From contig JAHWKZ010000085.1 of NCBI GenBank assembly GCA_019347645.1, positions 1 to 6,122 of the forward strand: a DNA stretch of 6,122 nt, written 5' to 3'. Position numbers and translations under genes: made by a program. The stretch is from Gemmatimonadota bacterium (lineage in GTDB: Bacteria; Gemmatimonadota; Gemmatimonadetes; JACCXV01; JAHWKZ01). This document shows positions 5,358-6,122 of the stretch, piece after piece. How positions within the stretch are numbered: the first letter of the stretch is position 1; each line of letters begins with the position of its first letter. The notes under the pieces are model-generated. The model saw only the letters and a list, made by a program, of their open reading frames with translations. It searched no databases and was not told where the DNA came from.

Positions 5358-6122
5358 GTGGGCGCGGCAGACCCGGTCGAACGATGGCGGCGGGCGCGGG
5401 ACGATCCCTCGCGCGCGGTCCTCGAAGGCTTCCATCCCGTGAAGCACGCCCTGCGGTTCGGCGCCGAGATCCTCGAAGCGGTCTCGCCCGATCCCGCGGC
5501 GCTCCTCGAGCTGGCCCGCTCGCTCGCCCCGGACCTCGCGGAGGAGCTGGCGGAGAGAGTCGAGCCGGTAGAGCGGGAGGTCTTCGAGCGGCTCGCGCCC
5601 CGGCCGCCGGAGACGGGAGTCGCGGCGATCGCCCGCCGCCCGGATGTCGAACCGGAACGGATCCTCGACGATCCCTCGCCCGCACCCGCCATCCTGCTGG
5701 AGCGACCACGAAGGATGGGCAACGTGGGCGCGGTGATCCGGGTGGCGGCCGCCGCCGGCGCCGCCGGGGTCCTGACGACGGGCCGGCACGATCCCTGGAA
5801 CCCGGCCGCGGTCCGGGGGGCGGCCGGGCTCCACTGGGCCGTTCCCGTGGCGCGGATCGACGGCTTACCGGCGTCGGACCGCCCGGTCGTGGCCCTCGAC
5901 CCCCGCGGCGATCCCCTCGATCCCGCCTCCCTCCCGTCCCGAGCGCTCCTCGCGTTCGGGTCCGAGCGGCACGGGCTCGGTGAAGAGGAGGCGACGGCCG
6001 CCCCGCGTCAGGGCGATCCGCAGGCACCCGTCGAACTCCACCCCCCCGCGGGCGTCGAGCAGCTCCGGCACCTCACGCTCGAGGTCCGCGCGCGGCGCCC
6101 CGCCCCGAAGCCGCAGGCCTGC
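5358..6122 (+). CDS. TrmH/SpoU family RNA 2'-O-methyltransferase, partial (runs off right edge)
   Basis: At least 255 residues of a SPOUT-fold methyltransferase, which uses S-adenosylmethionine to methylate ribose 2'-OH groups in tRNA or rRNA. An N-terminal substrate-binding domain opens VLEGFHPVKHALRFGAEIL (21-39), typical of the family. SPOUT motif 1 is ERPRRMGNVGAVIRVAAAAG (115-134) with the conserved Asn122 and Arg128, followed by HDPWNPAAVRGAAG. Motif 2 is LLAFGSERHGL (197-207). The motif 3 position reads PVELHPPAGVEQLRHLTLEV (224-243) and lacks the usual SLN, although third positions stay GC-rich to the edge. The start is taken as GTG 5358, with AAAGG 5 nt upstream. The frame is open back to ATG 5211, but residues encoded there do not resemble the family and their codon use is less biased. 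No stop is reached by 6122. It is divergent from the - strand run. The RNA target is unknown. Confidence 0.85.
   Translation, partial: MGAADPVERWRRARDDPSRAVLEGFHPVKHALRFGAEILEAVSPDPAALLELARSLAPDLAEELAERVEPVEREVFERLAPRPPETGVAAIARRPDVEPERILDDPSPAPAILLERPRRMGNVGAVIRVAAAAGAAGVLTTGRHDPWNPAAVRGAAGLHWAVPVARIDGLPASDRPVVALDPRGDPLDPASLPSRALLAFGSERHGLGEEEATAAPRQGDPQAPVELHPPAGVEQLRHLTLEVRARRPAPKPQAC

Noticed and set aside
3590..5722. A possible 710-aa version of the PLP enzyme with a long N-terminal extension.
   Set aside because: The family's conserved N-terminus begins at ATG 4681. Upstream residues are Arg/Ser/Ala-rich shadow of the neighbouring genes.
4166..5983. A 605-codon open frame on the + strand.
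   Set aside because: It runs antisense to the PLP enzyme and tail-anchored protein genes and then out of frame over the RNA methyltransferase. Composition is low-complexity and no domain is recognisable.
5865..6071. A 68-codon - strand open frame with a protein-like start.
   Set aside because: It is the antisense of the methyltransferase motif 2 and 3 region, where conserved sense codons produce a regular-looking antisense peptide.

Overview
The window is about 6.1 kb of very GC-rich bacterial DNA, roughly 70% by eye, and almost every codon ends in G or C. It is densely packed with chromosomal housekeeping and accessory genes. I see no insertion sequence, phage gene, CRISPR array, tRNA or rRNA. 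Gene content and style (RecA with an acidic tail, a DUF2270 protein, a TSUP permease, a D-serine dehydratase-like enzyme) fit a high-GC, probably Gram-negative environmental lineage such as Acidobacteriota, Myxococcota or Gemmatimonadota. The sequence alone does not settle the phylum.

Left half, + strand (2-2014): the 3' half of recA is followed by three small enzymes, a glutathione S-transferase (GST)-fold protein, a vicinal-oxygen-chelate (glyoxalase-like) protein and a stand-alone MOSC-domain protein. Gaps are 3 nt to the inferred GST start, then 44 nt and 10 nt, so all four could be transcribed together. RecA repairs DNA, and GST, glyoxalase and MOSC proteins often handle reactive small molecules, so a shared stress role is a reasonable inference but is not shown by the sequence.

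Middle and right, - strand (5181 down to 2011): a four-gene run reads leftward. Its genes are a small protein with a C-terminal membrane anchor, a D-serine dehydratase/D-threonine aldolase-like PLP enzyme (1-nt TGATG overlap), a TSUP-family permease (14-nt gap) and a four-helix DUF2270 membrane protein (62-nt gap). This run converges on the recA-side run, and the MOSC and DUF2270 stop codons share one CTAG palindrome at 2011-2014.

Right end, + strand (5358-6122): a TrmH/SpoU-type RNA methyltransferase is transcribed divergently from the - strand run and continues past the window edge.

The most unusual point is the start of the GST gene. Its conserved first strand begins directly after, and in frame with, the recA amber stop. 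No ATG, GTG or TTG lies in front of it, but an ATC codon has a well-spaced GGAG upstream. I see no convincing evidence of an entirely new multi-gene system.
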